DNA of 64,000 nt. Source: Rugalucina vietnamica. Taxonomy: Eukaryota; Mollusca; Bivalvia; Lucinida; Lucinidae. The stretch spans positions 23,040,488 through 23,104,487 of the forward strand of contig OZ024871.1 in the NCBI GenBank assembly GCA_964017185.1, given 5' to 3'. The translations under genes and the position numbers were made by a program. Below the pieces are notes generated by a model. That model searched no databases. It was not told where the DNA came from and worked only from the letters and a program-made list of their open reading frames with translations. Numbering within the stretch: the first letter of the stretch is position 1; every line of letters starts with the position of its first letter. Shown in pieces: positions 32,060 to 59,361 of the stretch.

Positions 32060-32910
32060 TTTGTTTGCTTCTTCCTATTTACAAATAAGGGCCGCGATAC
32101 AGGAGGAAGCCAGTATACTTCTTCTTGATGCAGTATTCCACCAGATAACTGCCATACAACTCGATCAGATTTGTACAAGCCCTCGTCTCATTATTTTTAA
32201 TTGAATTGAATTGAGTGATTGACAGTCAAATGAATATATCCCTCATCTTATAGTGAACTATTAAGCTTTCCAGCAGTCCGACAGAATCACAGTTCCAGGC
32301 CTGACATATTTAGTGATAATGGGAATAAGTGTTTTAGCACTTCTGTCTTCAACAATTTCAAAGAAACACTTCTTACTTTGGTTTATCGATCTCCCAGAAC
32401 ACCCATACACCATCTACTCTCTTCCCTCTGTGGTATTTCCATTTCCAAATTTGATTCGTCAGCCTCCACCTCTTTGCCTTCACCTCCTATCTGCTCACTG
32501 TCCTTTTGGATTATTTCCTCACACACTTCACTGGCAAAATTGTACCAGTCCACTAAAGTATGTTGACTTCCAATGCGAAGCTCTCTAGCCACAAACTCTG
32601 CTGGACATTTATCATGTTTATAGACCCAATAGTATGTCAATTTTACAATCTGCTCCAAAACCAGACGCTACTTGCTAACCCTACTTCCTTCCCTTATCGA
32701 AAGTTTCTTGTTGCATTTTCCATTTGAACACCTCCAACAAACACCATCTTTGCTAAAACTTGAATCTGTATGTAAACACAATTTCCCTTTGCAACAAACG
32801 AAGCAAAGTCCACCAAAATCACCAAGAAGCTCTTTCTCTCGTAGCCAAAATATTAATCTTTCCATTGAACTACATCTTTCTGCAACATCGTCATTATCAA
32901 GAGACATTGC
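32060..32910 (-). pseudogene. Merlin/ISXO2-type transposase, broken
   Basis: The minus frame from 32907 reads LREKELLGDFGGLCFVCCKG, a zinc-ribbon-like CWRCSNGKCNKKLSIREGS and then, in another frame (32658-32383), IVKLTYYWVYKHD, ARELRIGSQHTLVDWYNF and EADESN. Further frames give SDCWKA-like, DEGYIHLTVNHS and SYLVEYCIKKKY blocks in the family order. The family mobilises DNA via a DDE catalytic triad. At least three frameshifts or stops separate the blocks, and no terminal repeats were identified. Confidence 0.82.
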
Positions 32911-33294
32911 ATTGATCTTAAACGGCTGATCATGTTTTGTTTACAAGATGTCAGATCACCAAGGACTCTGGGTTGACTGAGGTCAAACACATAAATTACA
33001 TCAGCCAATGAAATCGCGCACATGCGCTTGTTTCAAGACTTACCTCCTTTTCAGGACTGCTCTTCGCGTTATGTGTGAAATTTGTGAATGAATCACTTTG
33101 ATTTTCAAGATTTCATTTAAAACCTGCGGTTTAAAACCTCGGTTTTAACCCCAAAATTGCTCAGTCTTCACGAATTTCAGGTTATTTTTTCAAAATTTTG
33201 CTTAATTTTCGAGTTTTGGTCGCACTCAAGCGCTCCCTCTATAATACACCTTAGCAACCATATTCACGTGGGTTTTCCTATGGAAAAGTAGCAA

Positions 33295-33365
33295 CGGCTA
33301 AAGTGCAATTGTCTCGCTGGACTTGTGCTAGAGGTCCCAGGTTCGATCCACGCTGGCAGTGAGGA
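33295..33365 (+). repeat. tRNA-like SINE head fragment
   Basis: CTAGAGGTCCCAGGTTCGAT resembles a B box; no body or target duplication could be traced. Confidence 0.4.
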
Positions 33366-33369
33366 AAAT

Positions 33370-35128
33370 TTGTTGGTCGTAACACGCTTCCCTTCGTGTT
33401 ATTTGCAGGAATGACATGATACCAGTGTTTGCCAAAGTTTGTGAGACCTTGCAGGACTCATTGTCAGATTTTCTGTCTGACCGAACCAGTTTCTGTCTGA
33501 CCGGAAAAGTAGGTGATTTCCCCAATATGCATTCTCAACCCTCAAGGAGGGTCGAAATCTGAAAGGCACTGAAAAGATTATCAAATTAACGACCCATTCA
33601 GCAATATAATCTTGATTAAAAAAGATGCATGGCACAGGTACAAGTTGATTGGGTTAAAATTATGGTGTTTGTTTTTCTTGCTCATTTCTCCTATCTCAAG
33701 TAAAGAGAGTATCAGTTCAACTGGACGGCCTAAGAAACTGTTTGTTTGGCATTGCTCCAATCAAAGGTCTCGCATACTGGGTAGTTTTGTCGCCGTTTTT
33801 TTATTGTATTTTACAATCTTTTTGTCAAAAGCTTAAACTTGTCTGATCACTTGACTTGGGCCATGCAAATCGGTAGATTTTAAGCTTAAAATCAAGAAAG
33901 ACAAGTGGTTGTCATGCCCAATATTGATGCTTGTTCGCATCAAAATCAACCATTGTCGGAAAGCCTTTCTATGATTAATAGAAAAAGTCCTCTTTCATCC
34001 ATGAAAAAAACAAAATTCTTTGCCTTTTAAAATTGGCAAAACTATGAGCTATCAACCCCAAGTCATTATAATGCACGCGCAGATGGTTGCACGCTTTTGA
34101 TTGGTTTTCTAAATATATTCGGTCCAGTTCTAGTCTGGTTCACAATATTTTACATCTATAGATCACATATATTTTGTGACATTGAAAACAGTCAAAATAA
34201 AACCGAATTGAAAAAATGAACCGAAACGGTCAGTTTTGGGAAGTTACGCTCCGAACAAATTTTGGGCCATTTCGACCAAAATATGGTGTTGGACGCGGTG
34301 TCCTGTGTTCAGAAATTATTTGGCGGCCCAGGGCGTTTTTTATCGTTATTTTGTCCGGTCGTCCGACAAGATTTGGCAAACACTGCATACAGTACACCGT
34401 CCTTCGGATCAGGATGTTAACTGGAGGCCCCCTGTGCAGTCATCTCCTGTGCTGGTTAAAGATCCCTACACAGGTTCTATCCTCATGCATGTAGGCTCAT
34501 CCTGCAACCACACCTGAGTGTACAATGTACACCTCCCAAGAATAATTAGAAATTGATTGATAGGAGTAGCAAGAAAACAAAACAAACAAGCTACTCTTTC
34601 GATAGCTCCCATAGACTTACAATGGGAAAAACTAAAAAATCTTCCCAGAAAGCACATGGACCAGTGTTTATATTTTTGTATACTATATATATGTAGAGTA
34701 AGGGGACATGATTTCGCACAGGGCATGACTTTGCATGCCAAAACTACTTTGTATCAGATTGTGGTATCTTTAATTACTCAGTTTGTTATTTATTTATAAT
34801 GTTAACATTCGATAAAAGCATACATACTGCATAAACAGGTCTGGTACAAGTCAGAATTAAGGTACTATACCTCAATCGAAGTTTGTAACCTCCATTGAGG
34901 TTTGAACTATGCATAGCCATGTGCAAATTTCAAAAAATGATGCATAAACAGGGATTTTTCTAGGCCTATTTTGGGGCCGAATATCAGAACCTTTCCCAAT
35001 GCTAAAAACACCCTATTTTTCCCAATTTCCAACCTAATTTTCCCAAATATGTTGCTTAAAATTCCCAATCCATTCAAGCTTATGTGAAAATAGAGCTTTC
35101 CACAAAACAAAGTTTCATATATTTCAAG
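33370..35128. other. Presumed 5' region of DDX46, first exon not located
   Basis: The family's start exon (MGRE...) should lie upstream of 35129. No convincing ATG-plus-donor was found here, and no TATA box or CpG-rich stretch stands out. Confidence 0.4.
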
Positions 35129-50749
<15,621 letters not shown>

Positions 50750-50752
50750 TAA

Positions 50753-50981
50753 TGAGCCATGACGTGAGAAAATTGATCTTTGAGGTTTTCATACCAGCAC
50801 TGTCACAAATCATCCTGTGTAATCACAGAAGAAGGCTAGAAATGAAGTATTTAAGATGAAGACGGATGGTAATATCCATGAAGGGGAAACAAAGGCACTG
50901 ATCAGCTGTGCAGTTTTTGCACAGCTCATCTGCTCCTGTTTTCGCAAAGGCAAAAATTTGGCTTTCTCGTGACACAACTCA
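50753..50981 (-). repeat. HP-MITE copy, 20 nt after the last DDX46 donor
   Basis: TGAGCCATGACGTGAG...GTGACACAACTCA; palindrome CTGTGCAGTTTTTGCACAG (GTGCAG variant). Confidence 0.82.
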
Positions 50982-51337
50982 ATTGTCATTGACCTACCCT
51001 TCAACCAAGCACCTTGACACACCCTGTGTATGATGCAGGATATTATGCGCTGGTCGTGTAAACTAAGGAGATAGCCATGGCAGTGTGCTGAACTTTTACT
51101 TGGGCATTGTCCTGTAGTATGGGAACTACTTTACTAGCTGCAGTTTACTCAACAGCAGTGCAATGAAAACTAAACAGAATGGGAAAAATTAGCTAGGCTG
51201 TTACCAAAAGAATGACCCTGCATAAGGAGTTGAAAAGTCCCAACACTTCTCCAGACCTTGTGGTGGTGGGTTGTTGTCACGCGAATGAATAGTGCATTAA
51301 TGTTTCTCGGTGAGATGGGTCTGGAACTGAACAACAC

Positions 51338-51475
51338 AGTATGATTGTCTAGCGGCAGAGCGTAAGAATCAGGAGTCTAGGGGTAGATGGTCAGAATTCA
51401 GATCGAGAGGTTCTGGGTTCAGATCCACTTCTGGGTTCAAATCCTCTTCTGGGTTCAGAACCATCAGTGCCAGGT
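51338..51475 (+). repeat. tRNA-like SINE head with repeated B box
   Basis: GTCTAGCGGCAGAGCG then three near copies of TTCTGGGTTCARATCC at about 51410, 51431 and 51450. Confidence 0.5.
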
Positions 51476-51491
51476 CTGACCCTAACCAGGC

Positions 51492-51715
51492 CCTGAGGTT
51501 ATAAAACTTTTTTCATGCTCAACTCAGCTGAATATGAAATTTCGATAGCTCATAAATGCTAAAATAGCCAAAATCAGTTGAAAAATATGGCATAAATCCC
51601 ATAAGACAGTTTATCCTGCTGATAAATGTTAAAATGCCAACAAATTGTTGGCATTTTAACATTTATCAGCTGAGCTGAGCATGAAAAAAGTTTTATAACC
51701 TCAGGACCAGGATAG
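51492..51715. repeat. MITE family E, near-perfect foldback
   Basis: CCTGAGGTTATAAAACTTTT ... mirrored as AAAAGTTTTATAACCTCAGG; centre AATGCCAACAAATTGTTGGC. Confidence 0.85.
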
Positions 51716-51786
51716 ACAAAGACAGATTGTGGCCAGAAACTTGCAATTAAAGATTTAGAAAGTGGAGATTATGATAAGTCACTATA

Positions 51787-52015
51787 TGAGCCACGATGCG
51801 AGAAAACCGGGCTTCTGGGTTTCTGACCAGGTCCGACATAAACCGGCCTGTACACTCTCAGAAAAAGACTAGAAGCTTGTAAATTCCGATTTAGGAAGAA
51901 GAGGGATTGTAATATCGGAGTAGCAAAAACAAAGGTGCTGATCAGCTTCGTTGTTACTGATCTGCGCCTTTGTTTTCGCATAGGTAAAAACCCGGTTTTC
52001 TCATGGCTCGGATCA
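51787..52015 (-). repeat. HP-MITE copy
   Basis: TGAGCCACGATGCGAG...ATGGCTCGGATCA; palindrome half-deleted (GATCAGCTTCGTTGTTACTG). Confidence 0.8.
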
Positions 52016-52131
52016 TATGTATCATTGGCATCTGAGGACTCTTACCACATACTGATCTCTGCTTTTGATAAATGGGAGGACAGCTAGAACTTGTAAGACG
52101 AGGTGATGGTGCCGACAAAGTGCAGACCAGG

Positions 52132-52378
52132 CCCTGTGGCTATAAAACTGTCTTCATGCTCAGCTCAGCTGAGACTAAAATTTATCCTGCTCATAAATGA
52201 TAAAATGACAACAATTGTTGGCATTTTAACATTTATTAACAGGATAAATGACATGTTTTGGTGATTTAAACCTGAAATAGTTCATTTAGGATATTTCAGT
52301 ATTTATGGGCAGTTTGAATTTCATGCTCAGCTGAGATGAGCATAGAAATAGTTTTATAACCTTCGGACCAGTTTTGTC
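52132..52378. repeat. MITE family E, second copy
   Basis: CCTGTGGCTATAAAACTGTC ... ATAGTTTTATAACCTTCGG; shares AATTGTTGGCATTTTAACAT with the first copy. Confidence 0.75.
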
Positions 52379-52593
52379 ATGATTAAATTGCTGATTGCTC
52401 ATGCATGGCATTGTGGGTCATAAACAAAACTCAAGCTGACTTCCTGTACAAAGTGAATAATTTATTTTCTTGCATACATTCAATTTCAAAGCATGAGTTT
52501 GCATAAATAAATAACTGAGTAAAATACTGTTGTATGCCTTTTGCTTTAGATACGAACAACAAAACACAGATCAGCCTGCATATCAGTACAATT

Positions 52594-52830
52594 TGAGCCG
52601 CGACGCGAGAAAACCGGTCTTCGGGGTTTCCGACCAGGTCCGACACAAACCGGCCTGTACAAGCTCAGAAAAGAGCTAGAAGCTTGAAATTTCGGATTTA
52701 AGTAGAAGGGGAATTGTACTATCCGAGTAGCGAAAACAAAGGCGCTGATCAGCTTCGCGGTTACCGCGAAGCTGATCTGCGCCTTTGTTTTCGCCTGGGC
52801 AAAAATCCGGTTTTCTCATGATGCGGCTCA
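52594..52830 (-). repeat. HP-MITE copy, near consensus
   Basis: TGAGCCGCGACGCGAG...ATGATGCGGCTCA, TT on both sides; palindrome TTCGCGGTTACCGCGAA complete. Confidence 0.93.
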
Positions 52831-53009
52831 TTTTGTTGTGCACATTCTAGGTTTCATTGAATCCTCATATCTTTATATACTTTTAATTCTTGGGCTAAAT
52901 TCTGGATGGTTTGTTTTTGTTTTAAATGGTCAGGGGCTTGGAATTAAATACATATAACTGTACAGAATGACATAAACTATCTGCATTGGTTAAAGATTGG
53001 TACTTATAG

Positions 53010-53128
53010 CAACAGTATTTGAGAGAAAACTGGATTTTGCCTTTGCAAAAACAAAGTAACTGCACAGCTGATCAGCGTCTTTGTTTTCGCAAATGCAAAT
53101 TGTTGGTTTTCTGATGTGGTGGCTCCTT
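53010..53128. repeat. Solo HP-MITE hairpin with right terminus
   Basis: GAGAGAAAACTGGATTTTGC, one arm deleted (AAAGTAACTGCACAGCTGAT), ends ATGTGGTGGCTCC. Confidence 0.7.
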
Positions 53129-53230
53129 TTAAATTGTGTATACAACCCGGGCTACGAGAAAATCATGCTAAAGTCAGGGTCAACCCATGGACTATAAGAA
53201 TCTATCTTGTGTTAGTAATTCAGTCCTTAA

Positions 53231-54118
53231 GGGCCTGTCACACACTCAGGAGTTGAAGCCCCGACATGCTACGAGTCGCGTGAGTTGATACGAGTTATGT
53301 TGAAAAAGTTTAAAAACTGTCACACACTCCGGAGTTGAAGCTACGAGTTAGTGCAAATCATAACTCGCCGCTTGTCGTGCGAGTTGCCACGAGTTATAAT
53401 GCCCTGCGATTTCAACATGACATCTCTACAATTAAAGTCTTGGGAACTCGCTGATACTCGTAGGCATGTCATAGTAAACTCGTGAGATGTCGTAGGAACT
53501 CTTGAGAAGTCACCTTCAATGTCATAGCAACTCGTAGGTATCTCGTAGGCAACTCGCCATGTTTGGCAAGACGCCCAGAAGGCATGACATCCCACGACAT
53601 TACTATGAGTTCTATATGATAAGCTACAAGATCAGTACGAGTTATGCTCCGCCCATGCCCTGCCCACTTTAAGATGGCGAGTTGCTGTGACTTGCTACGA
53701 GAATTTTAGACTGTTTAAATTTTCGTAGCCTTTCCACGAGTTGCTATGAGTTGGGAAGACTTGTGTACGACAACCGCCGACATAGGGCGAGTTCTCTACG
53801 AGTTGCTACGAGTTCACCAAAAAAGTAGGCGGAGCTTAACTAGTAGGTCCAACTCGTGTTTTTTTGTTGTTTTTTTTATTCAGTTTTACGTCCCTTTCAA
53901 GCTTTTTCACTCATATCAAGACGAATCAATCGGTAGGTGGGGCAAAAACCGGAGTACCCGGGGAAAAACCACCTGCAGAACTTGGCTTGTCCCACATGTG
54001 ACTCATGCCCCGAGCGAGGAGCGAACCCACAGCGGTGAGATGATCGAATGATTAAGAGCACTGAAGTCAGCGACCTTAACCACTCGGCCACGGGGGCCGC
54101 CTCGTGAGTGTGTGACAT
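53231..54118. mobile_element. About 0.9-kb TIR element with TACGAGTTG repeats
   Basis: Left GGGCCTGTCACACACTC, right GAGTGTGTGACATGAGC, inverse of each other around TGTCACACACTC. The interior has many TACGAGTTGC-type motifs in both orientations. A SINE (53876-54098) is inserted near the right end. Confidence 0.75.
53876..54098 (-). mobile_element. tRNA-derived SINE, minus strand
   Basis: Minus-strand head GGCCGAGTGGTTAAGG and body AAGTTCTGCAGGTGG; CTCGTG flanks both sides. Confidence 0.8.
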
Positions 54119-55574
54119 GAGCTTTAGAGACATAAGATAGACATTAACAGACTTGGAGAGTGATGCCAAAGGTTGACCACAAAATTGTCCACAAAATCGT
54201 GATAGATTCTTATATTCCTCAGGTGGGTATCGTGAAAAAATACACTTCTTTATCACAGTATATTGCCTTGTCTGACAGTTGATCTGCTCTTTGTGTTTGC
54301 ATATGCAAAAAAAAAATAATAATAAAATAAATAAATAAATAAATAAATGTGGTTTTCTTGTGATTAGGCTCATATCTGCATTGCTCTGGTCCATGTAACT
54401 TAGAAACAGTATCTGATATTCTTGCTTGGCAAACCCCTGTCACATATGGACAGTTAACAGCACAAGTTCAAACTTTTAAAGCATGCTGAATGCCAAGTAG
54501 TTAGACAGTACTCAAAGAACATCCTTTCACTTGTAACAGACAACATGTAAAGAGTTTGATTTATGACCAAATCCGGACCAATTTCATTGAAAGATTCATC
54601 CCCCGATCTGAGAATGTAACGATAGTTCTTATCAAAATGTCCAAGCACACAACTACGCAAACAGTACCAATATGTTTGATGTTTAAATAATTATTATGAG
54701 TATTGAAGCAGTTTTGGAAGAGTTACAATTCATTTTAGACAAAGCATCATCACACCGTACAACCGGCGCCTTTGATGACAGATTATTAACATTGATGACA
54801 GACGAATTGTTTTGGTTCATTTAGTAGGTGGGTGATGTTTTTTGATTTTTAAACATTCACAGAGAAATCCTCTGGTGTTCTGTGACTGGTAATTTAACTT
54901 GTAGATGTCTAAAGAGTTTACAGACGCATGATGAATACATACCTGTCACTATTAAGGCCAAACTTGGTCATCGTTTCAGCGTTTTCACAAGAAAAGTCAC
55001 GAAAATTGGTTACCTGCTCAGGGCTGGCGTCTTTCTGTTATTTTTTGCTGAATTTACTTATATACAGTAAAACTTCTATCATTTAACTACATTTCTGCCA
55101 AATCTGAATCCCCAGTTCGACAATGTAAAAAAACTGGATGCCTTCAAAGATGACAGGTACTTGCAAAACGGCTGCCTTTGTCTACAGATGGATTTTGACA
55201 TGGCTGTCTTTGATGACACCAGACAAATTTTAGTGGCTAACGTTGTAGACAGATCGGAATTTTACGAAGATACTTGAAAAAAGACTATTTTCACTGAGGA
55301 TGGTCGCAATAGAGAAGAAAAATCAATTTCCACGTTGAGTCAAAATCATACTGGACTCATATTGTCGCTTTGAAGAAAAATACCGGCTCATATGCAGTTC
55401 TGGTGCACCCACAACCTCGTTTGAAGTATAAACACTCCTTGATGTGTTAACCTTATATCAGCTGGCCAACCTGCACTGCGTTACACTTCGTTTTCTCGTT
55501 CACTCTATTGTGACTGAACCTCGAGGACTGAACATCAACAGGAACACCCTGTCGGTACATCAGGATAGCATGTC

Positions 55575-55790
55575 CGTGAAAATTATACCCCAGTAAACTC
55601 CACTTTTATATAGTGAAAATGGGGTTAACATAGTAATATCTATTTTTCTTATTTTTGCTCAAAAACTTAGATTGTGGGTACTCGTTAGAACTGCCTCACC
55701 GAGGTGGTTCTACCGTGTAGCCACAATCTATGGTTTGAGCAAAAATAAGAAAATATATCGAAATTTTCAACTGAAAATTTCATATTTTTA
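55575..55790. repeat. MITE family C copy, opposite orientation
   Basis: CCACTTTTATATAGTGAAAA, GATTGTGGGTACTCGTTAGA with mirror, TTTCAACTGAAAATTTC. Confidence 0.75.
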
Positions 55791-55984
55791 CAGCTGAAAA
55801 AGTTACTGTATAGTTATTATAGGCGCGTTTTCGTAATGTAATAACCTTTGAATGATGGATTTTCGTTTGGTGAAATAGCAATATGCATTGAAGGTTGTGA
55901 CTGACAACTGGTCAGAATCAGAATAGTTTACTGGTGAAACGCCAAAATGACAATACCTCACCAGGGGGTGCGCTTGGGGGAAAA

Positions 55985-56960
55985 TTAGTCCCTGGCTCTC
56001 ACAAGAGATTCGAATTTGGACACACAATCATCTGACATTTCAGCAGAGGAAAACAGTGATTCAGGGAGGTTATTCCAGTCCCTGATAGTCTGGGGAAAGA
56101 AACTATATTTGTAGGCATCTTTACTAACTGGGGATATCTGAAATGACAAAGAGTGTTGATTTCTGCAACGCCTAGTCTTGTGGATAAGGTCATCCATTGG
56201 TATTCTTGCTTTACCTTTCAGACCTTTGTATAACAATATTTATAAGTCTACTGTCCTTCCTCCTTTTCTTAAGAGATTCCCATTTAAGTTGTCCCAAAAT
56301 GTCAGTCATACTCCCGGTTTCAAAAACATAATTTCCAGTCACAAACCTTGCAGCACGGTTTTGAACCTTTTCTAATTCTTCATTGGAGACACTGAGTGTG
56401 AGAATCCAAAACAGAGTTACCGTATTCCAGTACCGGTCCTTTAGAAGCTACTTCCTTGACACTTAGGGGGCATGAATACCGATTTCTTCTCAAGTAAACA
56501 AGAGTCCTATTTGCCTTAGTACATACATTGGTGATATGAGTGTTCCATTTCAAATCATTTGTAATAGTTACACCAAGATATTTGATACTTTCCAGGACTG
56601 TGCCCTCAAGGGTATAAGTAGCCTTAATTTTACTAATGCGCTTATTTGTCAGCTGCATCATTTGCATTTGTCAGGTTGAAATCTCATACCACATTTACTT
56701 GCACAACTTCATAACCGATCAATATCTCTCTGCAGTTTCAATGTATCATCTTCCTTCCTAATTTCACGGTAGCAAACACAGTCATCAGCAAAAAGTCTGA
56801 TTTCTGACTCTATAATATGAGATGTCATTAATGTACCAGGAAAACAATAACGGACCAAGAACGGTGCCCTGAGGGACACCAGACACCACGGGAGCCCAAT
56901 CTGATCTCACCGTTTACCACTACCCTTTGTTGTCCGAAGCAAAGAAAAGCATTAATCCAA
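55985..56960 (-). pseudogene. Non-LTR retroposon remnant (RT palm end and C-terminus)
   Basis: Minus-strand blocks in order: [14 protein letters not shown] and [14 protein letters not shown] remnants near 56760-56880, then KATYTLEGTVLESIKYLGVT and WNTHITNVCTKANRTLVYLR. After these come VLEYGNSVLDS, KARIPMDDLIHKTRRCRNQH and YKYSFFPQTIRDWNNLPESL. Stops and frameshifts separate them. It lies inside the long inverted repeat at 54749-57519. Confidence 0.8.
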
Positions 56961-57519
56961 TTCAATGTTGTTCCACCTATTCTATAACTGAACAATATTC
57001 AATGTTAAAGATAATGTCATCAATGTTAGCCACGAAAATTCCCATACCGTCATCAAAGACAGCCACTTAAAAATTCATCTGTAGACAAAGGCAGCCATTT
57101 TCTGCCTACCTCTTGTTTTTTGAGGGCATGCCATTTCTTTATAATACAGAATTGCGAATTCAGATTTGGCAGAAATGTAGTTACATGATAGAAGTTTTAT
57201 TGTATATAAGTAAATTCAGCAAAAAAACAACGGAAAGACGCCATCCCTGAGCAGGTAACCAATTTTCGTGACTTTTCTTGTGAAAACGCTGAAACGATGA
57301 CCAAGTTTGGCCTTAATAGTGACAGGTATGTATTCATCATGCGTCTGTAAACTCTTTAGACATCTATAAGTTAAATTACCAGTCACAGAACACCAGAGGA
57401 TTTCTCTGAGAATGTTTAAAAATAAAAAAAAATCACCCAACTACTAAATGAACCAAAACAATTCGTCTGTCATCAATGTTAATAATCTGTCATCAAAGGC
57501 GCCGGTTGTACGGTGTGAT

Positions 57520-57746
57520 CATGAGAAAACTGGATTTTTGCATTTGCGAAAACAAAGACGCAGATCAGCTGTTGTGCTGTAACTGCACAGCTGATGTGTG
57601 TCTTTGTTTTCATGTCACGGATAGTACAAGCCATCTTTTCTTTTTAAAGGTTTCATAGTTTCAAGGTTCCAGCCGTGACTGTAGAGGCTGGTTTGTGGTG
57701 GACTGGTTGGAAACACCAAATACCAGTTTCCTTGCATCGTGGATCA
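57520..57746 (+). repeat. HP-MITE copy directly after a coding exon
   Basis: CATGAGAAAACTGGATTTTT...CATCGTGGATCA; palindrome GTGCAG variant with a 3-bp insert (CTGTTGTGCTGTAACTGCACAG). It ends 9 nt from the stop codon of the exon at 57756-58331. Confidence 0.82.
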
Positions 57747-57755
57747 CAACTGTGG

Positions 57756-58331
57756 TCACCTGACTGTTACAACTGTCACAGATTCTACAAATGTCACTGT
57801 TTTGATTGGTCGGTTTGCTAGCATATGATCTCTGGGATTCCCATGTTTCAGAACACTTTTGATTCCAGTTTTCATTCCTGTGGGTAGATTCTGTCTATGC
57901 CTTCCCTTCCTTCCAGAACTTTCACGACTTGATGGATTTGAACCCACCATGCTATGTTCATGTTCGGCTTTTATCACTTTTGTAGTGTCTATTGCGTCTG
58001 CTAGTATTATGTTTGTGGAATGGTTCAGAGACAAATTTATATCATTTGTTATGATTCCATTTGATAGACTGGTATCCAAATTTCCATTTTGTAATCTTGA
58101 CATATCAGTTCTATTATTAGACAGACTGTATTCATTTGTTTCAACAGACAGACTGTGCCCTTTTATTTCATTAGGATGATGATGTGATTCTTCTATCACA
58201 GAGTTCTGATTTTCATCTGAGATCGAGGTTTTGGCGAGGTTCTTCAGATGGGCACTGCTTTTCATGAAGACAGCTGTCCCCAACAGAGGTCTGTTGTTGG
58301 GATAGGGGACAATCAAACTTGTAGAACACCC
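57756..58331 (-). CDS. Coding exon of an unrecognised gene (C-terminal or 3'-most visible exon)
   Basis: The minus strand has an acceptor CTTTTCCAG, then an open frame of 191 codons to a TGA at 57758-57756. The protein part reads GCSTSLIVPYPNNRPLLGTA, is then Ser/Asn/Thr/His-rich and probably disordered, and ends with a basic stretch GRKGRHRQNLPTGMKTGIKS and RPIKTVTFVESVTVVTVR. I do not recognise the family. The tail resembles a cytoplasmic tail of a membrane protein, but nothing in view proves it. A GT overlaps the stop (CAG/GTGACC), so the exon could instead be internal. Upstream exons were not found in 58.3-64 kb. Confidence 0.65.
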   Translation of the reverse strand, partial: GCSTSLIVPYPNNRPLLGTAVFMKSSAHLKNLAKTSISDENQNSVIEESHHHPNEIKGHSLSVETNEYSLSNNRTDMSRLQNGNLDTSLSNGIITNDINLSLNHSTNIILADAIDTTKVIKAEHEHSMVGSNPSSRESSGRKGRHRQNLPTGMKTGIKSVLKHGNPRDHMLANRPIKTVTFVESVTVVTVR

Positions 58332-58489
58332 CTGGAAAAGAAAATTGAGATATAAAACATGTTTTCTGTTTGTTTAAATTGTTATTAAATCCCATTCATG
58401 TTGAGACAGAGGAACCGCTTCCTATGTATTTACACCATTACTATGGATAGTAAATTATTATTTCTTTCTCATGGACAGTGGCATTTGAA

Positions 58490-58550
58490 CCCAGAATCTC
58501 TTAATTCAGAGTCCCATACTCTACCACTAGGCCACCATGCTCCCCGATTT
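58490..58550 (-). repeat. tRNA(Gln)-like SINE head or tRNA pseudogene
   Basis: Minus strand GTGGCCTAGTGGTAGAGTAT, GGGACTCTGAATT and GGGTTCAAATGCC. The anticodon stem does not pair, so it is not a functional tRNA. Confidence 0.55.
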
Positions 58551-58929
58551 TAAACTTACCAGCTTCATTGATTAGTAACTCTGTAGTATCAATATATCTT
58601 GTTAGGGCCATGTTAGGAGTGGTTAATTATGTAATTAATCATAGTGACCTAGTGACAATCCTTCCAGAGGCAGATAACCAGTACTAAGTGCATATTGCAT
58701 TGCTATAAACTGCCAGCTGATATTCTTGAATTACTTAAACAGGAGTAGAGGTAGAATGACCAGAATCTGCATGAAAAATGTGCGTGACTGGGAGGTGTGG
58801 GTGTTTTAAATTTGATTGGACTTACACCTATAGCAACCATGCTACCAAGCAAAGATACAGATGAAAAATGAGCCTCACATGATTCTATGCATTATTAAAA
58901 CAATGATTTTACATTGCGAAAACTTGGCC

Positions 58930-59150
58930 ATATATTGCAATATACAGAGATTTTTTCAGCTGTAAAATCTGAAAATTTCATCAGAAAAAATTTGATATTT
59001 TAAATATTTTTGCTCAAAAGATAGATTTTGCTCAAAACAAAAATTGTTTCGGACCAAAAAAAAAAAAAAAAGAAAAATGGGTATACCCCTGCATACCTCA
59101 GTTTTGCTATTTGAAAGAGGGGTATGAGGGGGTATACATTTCACGTACAT
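58930..59150. repeat. MITE family C copy, hairpin lost
   Basis: CAGAGATTTTTTCAGCTGTA, an A-run at 59056, GGGTATACCCCTGCATACC and GGGGGTATACATTTCACGTA. Confidence 0.7.
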
Positions 59151-59361
59151 GTTTTTTTCTGATGAAAATAAGCCGTATTAAACTAGGAACAAACAAAGGC
59201 CACTATCAAATGTTTTTGAATACTAATAAATGCAAAAGTGGCATTTGTAAGTCTGTTCTCAAGTGAACAATTTAGTACCAAAAGTTGTCTGGTTTGAGTA
59301 GGCCTCAAGATAAGGTTTTATTATCAGTGTTTACAAAAATGATATTTAATAGTATATCATT

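Larger units (their letters stand above)
54749..57519. mobile_element. Long inverted repeat (about 0.5-kb arms) around a dead retroposon
   Basis: Outer ends ATCACACCGTACAACCGGCG and its inverse at 57500-57519. Shared arm landmarks: CAATTCGTCTGTCATCAATG, GTCTAAAGAGTTTACAGACG, GGTTACCTGCTCAGGG, ACTACATTTCTGCCAAATCT and GGCTGCCTTTGTCTACAGAT. Arms extend to about 55260 and 57015. Both arms can encode the same peptide (LQTHDEYIPVTIKAKLGHRF), of unknown meaning. Confidence 0.8.

Noticed and set aside
57859-58179. Plus-strand 106-codon frame
   Set aside because: Opposite the minus-strand exon, which has the acceptor and better composition.
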